Source: Akebia trifoliata
Lineage: Eukaryota > Streptophyta > Magnoliopsida > Ranunculales > Lardizabalaceae
Assembly: GCA_017979445.1 (NCBI GenBank)
Contig: CM030708.1
Coordinates: 34,600,721 to 34,664,720, forward strand
Length of the DNA: 64,000 nucleotides
Direction of reading: 5' to 3'
Shown here: in pieces, positions 36,598-47,551 of the stretch
Layout of the letters: the number at the start of each line of letters is the position of its first letter
Numbering within the stretch: position 1 is the first letter of the stretch
The notes under the pieces: model-generated
The model's input: the letters and a program-made list of their open reading frames with translations, nothing else
Told to the model about the DNA's origin: nothing
Databases searched by the model: none
Position numbers and translations under genes: made by a program

Positions 36598-37810
36598 TCA
36601 CGCCAGATGATTGGTGTTTTTGTAATATATAATTGAAGATCTTTTAGAAGCATTCAAACCAAAGATAATTCAGCAGCTGTGTGGGCTAAAGATCTGTATT
36701 CAACTTCTGTGCTAGAACGAGCAATTGTCAGTTGTTTCTTAGCACTCCAAGACACAAGATTTGGAGCCTATATACAAACAGAATCCACTAGTAGATCTAC
36801 AGTTATTGGGATTGCCAACCCAATCTGCGTTGGAAAAAGATTGGAGATCAAGGTTCCCTGGCCGATATTGTAGTCCTTTAGTGATTGTACCTTTGAGATA
36901 TCGAAGAATGCGCTTGACAACAATGAGATATGACGTTGTTGGATGGTGCATGAATTGACAAACTTGGTTCACTGCAAATGCTATGTCCAGGTGCGTAAAT
37001 GTGAGATATTGAAGAGAGCCCACAAGACTATGATAATGTGTAACATCAGCTAGAGGATCACCATGGTCTATTAATAATTGTCCTTTAGAGGCTGCTGGAG
37101 AATTGCATGGTCGAGCACCGTTCATTGATGCTCGTTTAAGCAAATCAAGGGTATATTTTGTTGTGATAAGAATATATCATGATTATCTTGCTTTGCTTCA
37201 TTTTTCATGGTAAAATGAGTACCCAAATTGTTGATAAGAGTTCACAAATAAGAGGGGTTATTTCTGATAACAATGATGCCATTTACGTAAATAAGAAGGA
37301 TAGTGATGACTCCATCTTAAGATCGAAGAAACAATGAGTAATCAACAGTAGAACTGATGAATCCCAATTCTAGTAGAAAGTTCGTGAAGCGATCATACCA
37401 GGCCCGTGGATTCTGTTTCAAACCATATATTGCTTTATGGAGCTTGCATGTGTCATGTGGATTTGCCGGGTCAACAAATCCGAGAGGTTGTTCCATATAG
37501 ACATCTTCTTGTAAGATACCATGCAAGAAGGTGTTTTGGACATCAAGTTGTTGGATGGGCCATTGAAAATGAATAATAAGAGCCAAGAGGATCTAAATCG
37601 TAGATGGCTTAGCAACCGGGCTAAATGTTTCCGTATAGTCCAAGCCAGGTTGTTGATAGTATCCCTTGGCAACAAGGCGGGCCTTATACCGCTTCAAAGT
37701 CTCGTCTGCACGACGTTTAATCTTTGAATACCCAACGACATCCAACCACATTTTGTTTATGAATCAATGGAACAATAGTCCACGTGCCAAGTTTTTGTAC
37801 TACCATTACA
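36598..37810 (-). pseudogene. decayed Ty1/copia retrotransposon pol (reverse transcriptase and RNase H)
   Basis: Read on the minus strand from 37800, the order is: an RT start (NVVGCRW), [55 protein letters not shown], then a decayed catalytic box (YVNG where the family has YVDD). Next come LVGSLQYLTFTHLDIAFAVN, ADWVGNPNNCRSTSGFCLYI and [17 protein letters not shown] of the RNase H. Frame changes and stops occur near 37140, 37317 and 37590, and the catalytic Asp pair is lost, so it is inactive. No gag or intact LTRs were found. Confidence 0.85.
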
Positions 37811-38039
37811 GCCCACCACTGAGGACTTTCCGAGGACTAAATCTGTTGTGACAAGTAGTCCCATAGGTAATGGGTGACGGGTACAAGAGAAGACTCATTT
37901 TTTTTATGTGCCTACCTTTGCTTGTGTCACCATTGCGATGGGTGTTTAACTGAGAAGGAGCAACAAAGTCCGTTTGAAATGATAATTGGTGGAGGTTGGA
38001 TTTGGTTTGATGTGGAAGAAGAAGGATTTATGATAAATT

Positions 38040-38320
38040 TAGTGGTCCAACTCAAAATCAATTAGCAATGAGTGGAGAGGCCCAGGAGTTTATAAGGAAA
38101 GAGAGATAAGGTAGTTTGTGTCCGATGTGGGACTAAACTCAATACGATCCTGCACGTGGGGTGACGTAGAAGAAAGAAAGACTCACTCTGATACTATGAA
38201 AAATTTGGGGGCCTAACTCAAAATCAATTGGCAATGAGTGGAGAGACCCAGGAGCTTATATGAAGAGAGGCAAGGCAGTTTATGTCCGATGTAGGACTAA
38301 ACTCAATATTTGGCTATGTA
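38040..38320 (+). repeat. direct repeat with 'GTCCGATGTGGGACTAAACTC' motif
   Basis: Two copies, about 38045-38142 and 38214-38313, share CAACTCAAAATCAATT, GCAATGAGTGGAGAG, CCCAGGAG and GTCCGATGT(G/A)GGACTAAACT. The phrase is common in plant retroelement ends and nearby non-coding repeats. The link to the adjacent copia remnant is possible but not shown. Confidence 0.6.
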
Positions 38321-38630
38321 CAAATGTTCTTTTTTTATTTTGGGTGATTTCAAGGGTACCCTCCAGTTTATGGTAAACTTAAATATATCCCTGTAAACCT
38401 TCAAATTTGTGATATACTCACTGTTTTCCATGAGAGATTATAAAACAATGATCAAAATGTCTTCAAATTCAAAACTGGCCCAAATCTCATTGTTCTAGTT
38501 ATGAGATAATCTTTTTATTTAACTCGATTTTTTATTAATATATATTTAGGTATAAATTTTATAAATAAGATGGATTAGAAGATGCTTAGTATTAACATGA
38601 TCATTTTTTATTCATATAATAAATAGGAAA

Positions 38631-38789
38631 ATGCTGAAGTAACATGAAATTGACATCGTTTCACACATTACTGACATGGATATGTGTATAGAACCATAGA
38701 TGTTTTTCATCGAGATATAAGTGAGAAGCATCTATGGTTCTGTTCATTCCAATGTGTGAAACAGTGTCAATCTCAATGTTATTCCAGCC
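38631..38789. mobile_element. foldback MITE with CATAGATG core
   Basis: The left arm ATGCTGAAGTAACATGAAAT pairs with the right end ATCTCAATGTTATTCCAGC. Inside, AGAACCATAGATG and CATCTATGGTTCT form a perfect second palindrome around TTTTTCATCGAGATA. This is the cleanest copy of the family in the window. Confidence 0.75.
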
Positions 38790-38865
38790 TGACTCTAATA
38801 AATATTCAATTATAAAAATAAAAATACAAAAAATCAATTACTTTAATAAATTTTATTGAACCATC

Positions 38866-39107
38866 AAGGGTTGGCTCAATGGTAAATTTCGACTGATAAG
38901 CAGTTAATGCCCATAGGTCGTGAGTTCAATACCCAGTATGAACACTAATTCATCCGCGAGGGCACACCCTTACTTACCTAGTACATGTGATGTTCGAGCG
39001 TTACACATGCCCGGGACTTGTTGTTGGACAAGACCATGGTCTATGGACTTTGCAAAGCCCAAATACGGGCCTAGTCTGTTGTCTATAGGGATACACGGTT
39101 ATAAAAA
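38866..39107 (+). mobile_element. tRNA-derived SINE
   Basis: A box GGTTGGCTCAATGGTAAA and B box GTGAGTTCAATACCC lie about 50 bases apart. The body then runs through GTGATGTTCGAGCG, GGACAAGACCATGG and GGGATACACGGTTATAAAAA. The tail is (AAAAAT). The 3' two-thirds match the element at 48783-48975. Confidence 0.7.
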
Positions 39108-39549
39108 ATAAAAATAATTTTCTTTTTTATTGATTCGATTGAGATTTTCAAAATATTGTTCGATTCATCTCGATTGTCAAGCGAGACAACATCATTCTCA
39201 TAAATATACAGCTCACTCATCAATGATACCAAGATGACATACATGAGTCATCACAGTCTCATATATATATATGTTAAATTTCGTCATGCCACCACTTGCC
39301 AAGACAAATGTAGCTAGACATGGTTTAGCAAAATAAATTTATAGATTAAAAAAATTAAATTAGAAATTGAAGACAAGGACATTTCCATTCTTTTCAGTTG
39401 GTCTCTCATGAAAGATCAAAGTCAAGGCAGCCATGTCATCAGTTTGAAATTCCATGGGTATCTTTAATTTTTGCCAAAACAGTTAGGGAGATACCTTAAG
39501 ACATTCCATTGATTCACGAAATGGCTCGTCGATCCAAATTCATCATTCT

Positions 39550-39735
39550 TCTGGTCTCTCTCCGCCCCCCGCCCCGAAACTGACCCGCGGCACAGCGCCC
39601 ATTCGCTTCGCGCGCGGGAAGGCAACGAAGTTCAGTTCATGAGACCGCAGCGGAGTGGAGCAGCCGCGACACGAAGTTCCTTACCTTAGCTGGATCTCGC
39701 TGGTGCCACCTAAACGGTAGGTAGGCGGCGGATGT
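39550..39735. other. GC- and CpG-rich patch in AT-rich intergenic DNA
   Basis: The sequence from about 39555 (CCGCCCCCCGCCCCGAAAC) through GCTTCGCGCGCGGGAAGG to TAGGTAGGCGGCGGATG is far richer in G+C and in CpG than anything else between the genes. No long open frame, tRNA or rRNA signature is evident. I cannot name its origin. Confidence 0.5.
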
Positions 39736-40117
39736 GTGACGTTTGGAGTTGTCGTTCGTGCACCTGTCCTGAAAATACCTTTTGTTTTGCCATATTCTAC
39801 AAATGTAGGCAAGTCGTTCACCAACCTAATCTCCCAATTTATGGGACTAGGGAGTATCTAAATGGTCATCCAATCATCATCAATCATATAAGAAAACATA
39901 ATTTCATAATCATGAAAAGATGGAATAGCAATGATTAGTTTACTAATTGCATAAGAATTACATCCCTAGAAATACATGAAGATCCCCACTCTCACTAAAT
40001 TGTAATACTTTTAAATGGATACCAAAAAAAAATCCTTCAAAGAAATCATAATTAATCCAAATAATACGAAATTTCATCATGTTACGTGACATATTAAACA
40101 AGTTGTGCTAATCTGAC

Positions 40118-40232
40118 ACTCTTTTTACATAATTGTAGATCCTTTACTTCGGGATACACAAGAAAAAGATTTATGATTCTATAACTGCCAGGTCAGGGGG
40201 CATCTGAAAGTAGAGCGTCAGATTATCATTAG
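40118..40232. mobile_element. foldback MITE with GGGATACACAAG core
   Basis: CTAATCTGACACTC on the left pairs with the right-hand GAGCGTCAGATTATCATTAG. The centre TCGGGATACACAAGAAAAAG then ATTTATGATTCT resembles the centres at 43990 and 47391. Confidence 0.5.
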
Positions 40233-40588
40233 TTATATTAAATGGGTTTATTGTGTGATATACACCTCAATTTTCCTTGTGTATATGTACATGTAAATTA
40301 GATCTGCATTAGATCAATCCTAACATTGAGATACACATTTTTAACGTCTCATAGGTCTAATCCAGATAAAGTAGTATTTTATCGCTCTAAACTTGTAAAG
40401 AAGAAGAATTAGTAGGATTGTAGCCGGATGAGTTGCAATTTTTCTTGGTTTTTAAGATATATTGTTGTTTGTGACACATATCATTCATACCAAATCGATG
40501 TGTCCTCAACAATTTGGGAGTTATTCCAAATAATTGACCGATTTATACATTGGTGCCGTTACTATAATATAATTTCAAAACCTTCATC

Positions 40589-40721
40589 TCTTCCCTCACC
40601 TCTATTTGATCTCTAGCCCTCAAAACCCTTAAAAGTTGAATGGGAATGAGAGAGAGGGACTTATTTCTTCCACAGAGAGGAGAGAGAAGATGCAAAGAAA
40701 TCAAATAGAGGTGAGGGAAGA
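40589..40721. repeat. perfect 22-bp inverted repeat
   Basis: TCTTCCCTCACCTCTATTTG plus AT at 40589-40610 is exactly complementary to 40700-40721. The loop is 89 bases and contains GAGAGAGAGGGAC and AGAGAGGAGAGAGAAG. No mismatch occurs in the arms, unlike the old MITEs around it. Confidence 0.7.
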
Positions 40722-42108
40722 AAGGAGAAGGAAAGAAACATGATTTTTTTTATTTAATTAAACCAATTAAAAGGCAAAGATTCTCAGGGTTTGGTTAGCA
40801 GCCCAACAAGTTCTAATATCCAATAATAAAATACCACATACACACCAAACCCAAGCATAGAAATGGGACACCGTACTGGATCCCCACTCGGTTGGCACCA
40901 AGTACCACCACTTTCTCAAGAATCCTGTATGACATTGTAGTCGTGATCCTAAAAAAAAAAAAACTCATTGAAGGAGAGTTTCTTAAACATATGGTTCTAT
41001 TAAATCTATTAAAGGGAATGAGTGGTAATTTTTTTTAATTGATAATATTATCAATATGTCTCTAACTTGAACGTTGAAGTGTTTTTAATATGTACTAAGT
41101 CATACAAGACTTTAAAGAAGAAGACTAGAATCAATCAGCTCCTCAGCAAAATCTTGAGGCATAAAGGATAGAAACTCATACTACTTTACAAGGGAGTGTT
41201 AGAGGTGGATACTCTATTTCAAATTTATTGTAGCATATAAAGTCGTAGTTCATACTTCTGCCTACCATCCAAAAGGGAAACTTTCTCAATCATTCTCTCT
41301 TAAGTTACAAAAATACAAGTGTATATGCTCTGTTAGATAATTTGAAATTTGTGTCATTCTCATTGGATAGTGAGGTATTTATAATCTTCATTCTTGTCGT
41401 TGTCACGCTTCCCTATTGATTGACGAGGGTGCCTCTGTCCAATCATGGCATCTCGTCACTTGTTGACCACTGATGGAGTGTTGCCAAGTGTCATCGTAAG
41501 TTGATGTGGTGCTCATGTCATTCAACACCATCTATAAATACCTTTCTTAAATAAGGGGAAAAAAAAAAAAAAAGTTGCAATCACATTCATTTATTTCACT
41601 CTTTAATTAATTTATTATTTGGTAAATATTACATCAGTGTCTCATATTGATAATGAAATTATTAAAAAATTAATCAAAATTTGATTTAAAAAAAATAATA
41701 TACATTAACAAAAATCTCGAGGAATGTATGAAAAATAATTTTCACAAAAATTCGATCTTTGTGGTCCAAGATAAACTTCTAGGTCTTGAATTATTTTTTG
41801 AACAAATGTTACTTTAGGCCACATAACATCTTTAAGTAATGATGTTTGTTTTTATTTTTCAGATTTGATTTGATGGTCATGCACTCATGATGTAGGGTTA
41901 GACCAAAATCATGGACATTTTTATTTATTGGAAAACTAATCAACACCATTGCTTTAATAAACCCAAACTTCTCCTACATCAAACTTTTGATGCAAATGAC
42001 TGCATCAAATAATTATCAACGGACACTTGACAACTTAACACAACAAATATTTACAGCTTTACCTAGACAGTCCAAAAGTCAACAAAGAAGATCACACGAA
42101 ACAATTGA

Positions 42109-43133
42109 TCATTTGTTTTCATCCGTTGACTTCGGCTTCTTCACAATCAACACAGGACACTTCACTTTCTGTGCACAATAATTACTCACACTTCCAAGAA
42201 AGGCCCTGTCATTATAAAAAATTCCAAATTAGTCACCAAATTTAGTATCAGGGTTTGAAAATTCCCATGCAATCTCATACAAGCAAAACGCTTGTATAAG
42301 CTCTCAATTAATATATCTGATACAAAAAGAAGCTAAATAATTAGATCGCCCCCACCTCTTGATTAAACCATAGCCGTGTGTTCCCACGACCAACACATCA
42401 ACTCCAAGTTTCTCAGCCGTTTCACAGATCACATCCCTTGGGTCACCATTCTCCGCCCTTGTCTCCACTTTGACCTACACCACGAGTTTAGATTGATATG
42501 GACCATTTTACCCTTCGAAAGGGCCCAAAATAGAGATTCTATTGTCACGCCAACTTTTGCTAACGTCACACCAATTCATAAGTAATCACAAATTAGGGGT
42601 GTGGCGTTAGCAAAATTTGGTGTAGCGATGTAAGGTCTCAAAAGTAAGAAAACCTATATTACCACACCAACTTTTACTTATATAACAAACCAATCTTCTA
42701 ATTAAAAACAAATATTTATAACATACATGTTGAAGATCCTTGCAAAGCCTCTTGGCCTTCTCTAACACACAATCAGCCACATCGTTACCGTACTTCTCCA
42801 TGGTTGCCATTATATCCGACGAAAATAAATACCCTAAAATTGAAGCCAAACATCAACAAAATATCCCTGGATAATTTATTTTCCTGAAAAAAAAATCATG
42901 AAATTGGGGGGTAAAAAAAAAAAGGTAAAAATACCTTCGTAGTGACTCCTCGTACCTGTTCCATCTAAAGTAGTATAGACAACACGAGGTGGTTTGGCGT
43001 AGAGTAGAACAAGGGTATCTTTGGAATTATCGGAAATTAAGTTCTTGACAGCCCAAGATAAGGCGTACATGCTCTCTTCGCCTTCGTCAACCGCAACAAG
43101 GATCTTACGTTCCTTCGCTTCCACGTCAGCCAT
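42109..43133 (-). CDS. universal stress protein A-like, PHOS32/34 type
   Basis: This is a small cytosolic nucleotide-binding protein of the UspA family, of the kind phosphorylated in elicitor and stress responses in plants. Four exons: 42956-43133, 42727-42833, 42356-42474, 42109-42205, giving 166 residues, normal for the group. The fold starts KILVAVDEGEESMYALSWAV. The ATP-binding pattern G-2X-G-9X-G(S/T) is present as VGTHGYGLIKRAFLGSVS, so it belongs to the ATP-binding class. The C-terminal strand is CPVLIVKKPKS. A second in-frame donor 21 bases downstream of the exon 1 donor (at 42935) could add seven residues. Intron 2 holds a MITE. The biological target cannot be read from the sequence. 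Confidence 0.93.
42531..42640. mobile_element. 110-bp foldback MITE in USP intron 2
   Basis: The left end AGAGATTCTATTGTCACGCC and the inner TTTTGCTAACGTCACACC pair with GGTGTGGCGTTAGCAAAA and its right-hand continuation. It is the same family as 18342-18471. It sits between exons 3 and 2 of the stress-protein gene, with no effect on the splice sites. Confidence 0.65.
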
Positions 43134-43202
43134 TAAAACAAGAAAACTAGATTCTAAAACCGCTTATCTTCGCCGCGAAAACCAGATAACAGAACACGAG
43201 CT

Positions 43203-43209
43203 TATATAG
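43203..43209 (-). promoter_or_regulatory. TATA box candidate for USP
   Basis: The minus strand reads GCTATATAAGC about 70 bases before the ATG at 43133, the usual plant spacing. Confidence 0.55.
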
Positions 43210-43544
43210 CAAGAAGAGCAAATTAGGTTGCAAAGGAATAATAATAATAATAACGAAGTGGTGTGTTAGACAGTCTTGGCTTGGCAAAAGGTTTTATAGG
43301 TGAAGGGATTGGTGGTTTCTGGTTTTGGTGTCTGTTGGCGGTTTTTAAGACCGGTGGACGCTTCGTAGGTTTTCTGCTTAATATAAGTTCTAGAAATATA
43401 ATTTCAATAATGCCCCTTGTTTATCTAAAGAATTACAAGACGACCATATGATTCTATTTCAATCTACGTTGGGCACAGACTTTTATTATTATTATTATTA
43501 ATTATTATTATTCTAATATTAGTAGATTTGACTAAATAAATATT

Positions 43545-43962
43545 GGGTAAATTACACTTTAACCCTTTGTAATTTGGCATAATTCAATTTTAATCCCTTA
43601 ACATTTTGATAATTGCACTTACCTTATCTAAGGGATTCACTTACCCCTTCTGTCAAATTGCCGTTAATTTACTAGTTAAATTCCTTAAATAAAGATCATT
43701 TTACCCTTTTTAAAATGTTATTCTTTTTTATAAATAAAAATATGCCTGTAAAAAAATGAGTTCAATGCATGCTTAGGCAAGGGTATAGTCATTAGATTTT
43801 TATTTTTTCTAATAAAAATAACATAAAATAAAATGATAAAATAGTCAAATAATATCTAATTTTAGCCCCATCAATAAAAGAGGAGGTAAGTGCAATTATC
43901 AAAATGTTAGGTGGTTAAAATAAAATTATGTCAAACTATAAGAGTCACAATGTAATTTATCC
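43545..43962. mobile_element. 418-bp Mutator-like MITE with 9-bp target duplication
   Basis: ATAAATATT flanks it exactly (43536-43544 and 43963-43971). The left end GGGTAAATTACACTTTAACC and the reverse complement of the right end GGATAAATTACATTGTGACT continue to match, imperfectly, for roughly 100 bases (for example TTGGCATAATT and TTGACATAATT). A 9-bp duplication with long terminal inverted repeats is typical of Mutator-like elements. No transposase. Confidence 0.75.
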
Positions 43963-43989
43963 ATAAATATTGACTAAACAATTGAGTCG

Positions 43990-44175
43990 TGATAAGATGA
44001 CACCACCTCTAACACATGCCCCCTATGCCGCCATTATTGAACCATATATCATTTGCCTCAAGATACACAAGAAAATATTTATGTTGATATGTATCCTAAG
44101 GCAAATGATCTATCGTTCTATGATGGGGAGTGTAAGGGGCTTGTGTCAGAGGGGGCATTAGAAAATCATTACACT
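43990..44175. mobile_element. foldback MITE with AGATACACAAGAAAA core
   Basis: CATATATCATTTGCCT pairs with AGGCAAATGATCTATCG around AAGATACACAAGAAAATATT. The outer parts ACACATGCCCCCT and AGGGGGCATTAG also pair. It is a relative of 47391-47551. Confidence 0.55.
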
Positions 44176-45640
44176 AAAATATTAATATACTTAGAATTGA
44201 TTTCAAAAATTTATGTGATTATAGTTGTCAATACTACCTATAAAAAAAACAAAGAAAATAGGTATAAGGCATTAGCTTTTGTCAATGTCTTTAAATTGTT
44301 TCATGTATTTGTAGAATTTGATTTAGTACTTTTATGCAATGGTCCCAATATACAATACTATAGTAATTAATCAATTTTTTTATGACTCGTAGACCCAACT
44401 AGCAGGGACAAGGCAACTGGCCTCTGGTGTTTCATGAGAAAAATAAATTTAAGGAAAACCCAGAACTTACATTGGACTCCTTTGCCCAAGAAATTCAATT
44501 AACCAAAATAACAAAAATAAATGGATAGGTCCGTCTATTTTAGAAAGCAAAGATACGTGAATAGAAGAGGATATGTGTCTCAAAGTCCATTGAATTTAGA
44601 CCATAACCATTAAATCAAATGATAGGTCAAAGGTCCAATTTCCATTTAGTGATCGTAATCTCTGTCCACAATATTCCAAACTTATCATCATCTCAATAAC
44701 TTGTTATGTTACCACTCCAACGTGACATATCAATGCACACTTTGAAATAATTTTTATTTTTCAAGTCAACTTAGAACAAAGCGAAACTTTAAATCATAGT
44801 CACCAAGTCGGAATATGGGTTTAAAACACTAAGATTTTTTTTAAAAATGTATATCATAATGTGATATATATTAAAAGTTATCATGAAACCATAATCTTTA
44901 TTTTTTTTAGAAAGCTGTTGTCTTCAATCTAAAATAATATTTTTGAGCTATTTAACCTTTTCAAGCTTGTCTTCAACTTTTTAGGTAAAAGCTCTTGAAT
45001 TTTCTTTTTTCAAAAAGACAAAAACACATTTAACATCCCAAACCCTATTTAATTCTTGAGATTTGGAGGTTGAAGGAGAGAGAAAATCTTTATTTTCTAA
45101 TTTTTGGAACTGAGGTATCTCGACTTCTTAGGTAATAATTTTAACCTAGCATTACAAGGAAATAGCTTCTTCTTCATTTTTAGTAAGGATTTTTTGAAAA
45201 GTTTGAAGGTGAGGGCATTTCTGTTATTTTACTTTAGTTTCACATTGAAGACTTCACGGAACTCTGAAGTTTCTATAAGGGCATATTGTAGTTTCCATGA
45301 TGATTAAGGGTCATTTAGGTAATTGAACGTTTTCTACTATTATAGACGATAAGGGACAAGAAACAAGGACCACGTGGAAATCCAAACCCCTAAGTCTAGA
45401 TCCTTTTATTATATTAGATTAGGTATCTACGTGGCATAATTATGTCACGTAAACACCTTTTCCATCTATAGAGACGGAACATCGAATGAGATCTCGACTT
45501 TTACATTAAGGGTTAGTGAGGAATATTATGTTACATATAAAATCATTAACAACAAAGTAAAGTTAAGAAGCTATAATTAATCTAACTTAATAAATGAAAG
45601 AGGATAAGACATAGATGTAAAGATTCTTCAACTTAAAAGT

Positions 45641-45803
45641 TAATGGAGTGACCTCAACTTTATACCTCATATCGCACATCTTGATGTGATATTGTATAGG
45701 AATCATAGATGTTTTTTAATTCATATCTCGATAAAATATATTTATGATTCTTTCACATCAGGATGTGAGATGTGATGTAAAATCTTGACGTCCCTTCAAC
45801 ATT
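45641..45803. mobile_element. foldback MITE with CATAGATG core
   Basis: ATACCTCATATCGCACATC on the left pairs with GATGTGAGATGTGATGTAA on the right. The inner GAATCATAGATGTTTTTT, ATATCTCGAT, ATTTATGATTC repeats the core palindrome of the family. Confidence 0.6.
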
Positions 45804-46074
45804 ATTTAAACTTAAATGAGTCATTTTCGATTGAGTCGACTTTACTCAATGGAATCTAAGTTGATCAGACATAAAAATAAAAAATAAAAAATAAAGATAC
45901 TTAAGATCTCACCCCAAAATAATAGAATAAATCTTAATAGTAGTAAAAATGAATATTATGAGATAATTAAACAATTGTAAATAATAAAAAATAAGAAATG
46001 GACTTAGTCAAAGATTCGATGAAGATAGACATGCAAGGTAGAGCTAGTAAATAGCTGGTGGAGGCAATTGCCCT

Positions 46075-46275
46075 CATAAAACTTGGAGACACTCCTATAT
46101 TTTCAACTAATTACATGTCCCATTTGTCCATATACTCCCTCACCTCTCTCCCCATTTGCCCCCACACCCTCATCTCCCTCCAATTTTTGCCACCACACAC
46201 CCTCACCTCCTTCCATTCAAATTCTTCAACTATACAACTAATCATAGTTTGCCCCCACTACAAGAAAATTCGCAC
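46075..46275 (-). repeat. dispersed repeat related to 3550-3770
   Basis: On the minus strand the phrases AGTGGGGGCAAACTATGATT and GGCAAAAATTGGAGGGAG match 3550-3770 in order. The sequence is C-rich on the plus strand and open for 91 codons, but the translation is low-complexity, so it is not a gene. Confidence 0.5.
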
Positions 46276-46384
46276 TCCACTCTTGTTAATATGTGCCACA
46301 TTTATTAAAAAAATAAAAGTTGTCATAAAATAGAATTTGATGAAGCCTATAAGTAAGGGTAAAAGAAATGGATTTACACTAATA

Positions 46385-46531
46385 ATTTTCTGACTAAAAA
46401 TTTTTCACTCGATATGTATTGGATGACGTGGCCATGGCATAGATGTATCCCAAAGAAAAAGATATATGGTTCTGTGCCCTTACCACGGTTAGTTGCATAC
46501 AAATCGAGTGAAAATTTTTGAGTCAGAAAAT
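46385..46531. mobile_element. 147-bp foldback MITE, 29-bp arms
   Basis: ATTTTCTGACTAAAAATTTT on the left pairs with AAAATTTTTGAGTCAGAAAA on the right, with a one-base slip; the arms run to TCACTCGAT. The centre has GGCATAGATGTATCCCAAAG and AAGATATATGGTTCTG, again close to the CATAGATG core. Confidence 0.65.
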
Positions 46532-47390
46532 CACGTCTCATGAATTTAATCAGTTTGTTTCGAGTTATAGAAAAATACTAAATCACTAGGCTCATTTTTT
46601 ATTCTTCCATCCTTTGAAACAAAATTATTTCTCCATTTATACTTACACATAAAAAAATTTAAAATTATGAATAAGTGAATGATTAAAATAGGTCCCATAT
46701 AAAAAACATAAATTAAAATCAAATAATTTGCAGTAATGTTGGACAAACATTATGGGTCTTCGAGCTTAAAGAATCAAATCTGAACACCTATATGTAGACC
46801 CCACACCAAAAGTTAAAGTTGTCATGTGGTTCAGTTGTTTGGGCCCTGTAACCTCATGGGCCATTCTCTTGATGGTCCAAAACTTACAATCAAAAATGGA
46901 ATTTAAGACATCAACTCAATTGGAGATTTGTTGTACTTTTATACTACTAATTAAAAAAATCCAAATAAATGCAACCAAGAAAAATTAGGGTGTCCAGCAA
47001 AATGCCAGAGATTGGATAAGATTTTCCAGGGATTCTCTAATGCCAATTTGATGAATCAATGCCATGATGCCACGTGTACATAGAAAAGGGTAAAATCCCT
47101 AGTTTTTTTTTTTATTTTTAAAGAATAGATATGCACACTATAACATCCTGATTAAATTGGTTCTTTAAAAAAAAAAAAGTCTCATTTCTTTGGAAGATCT
47201 ATCTCGTGTCGGGTACTGCATGATTCCACTCCGTAAGAACTCCGAATTATTTTCTTAAAAATAATGCTATTTACGATAAATAATCAGAATTTAAACTTAA
47301 CGATTCTCCTACTTAAATGAAAATAATAATAAAAATATTAATTTTCAGAAGAAAAAAAATCCTATAAATCATTAGAAAATAAAAGAGTCT

Positions 47391-47551
47391 TGATAATCTG
47401 ATGCACCCCCTTTGTCATACACCCCCATCACAAAAACAGTAAATCATTTCCTTGAGATACACAAAAATTTATCATTCAATGTATCCCAAGGCAAATAATC
47501 TATGATTCTATGATGGGGGTGTGGTGGGCACCAGAAAAATCATTATTCAAA
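47391..47551. mobile_element. foldback MITE with TTGAGATACACAA core
   Basis: TACACCCCCATCA pairs with GATGGGGGTGTG. Inner AAATCATTTCCTTGAGATAC and GTATCCCAAGGCAAATAATC form a second palindrome. It is related to 43990-44175. Confidence 0.55.

Larger units (their letters stand above)
36200..42108. other. intergenic region between LPD start and USP end
   Basis: About 5.9 kb of mostly transposon-derived sequence. It holds a repeat at 36420-36597, a copia pol remnant, direct repeats near 38040-38320, a foldback MITE, a SINE, a short GC-rich patch and a perfect inverted repeat, each listed separately. The segment 41100-41540 (AT-rich, with GGTATTTATAATC and short inverted phrases) could be a decayed LTR, but I cannot prove it. 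No host gene is seen. Confidence 0.6.

Noticed and set aside
46058..46333. 91-codon plus-strand frame
   Set aside because: The translation is low-complexity, and the DNA is a dispersed repeat also found at 3550.
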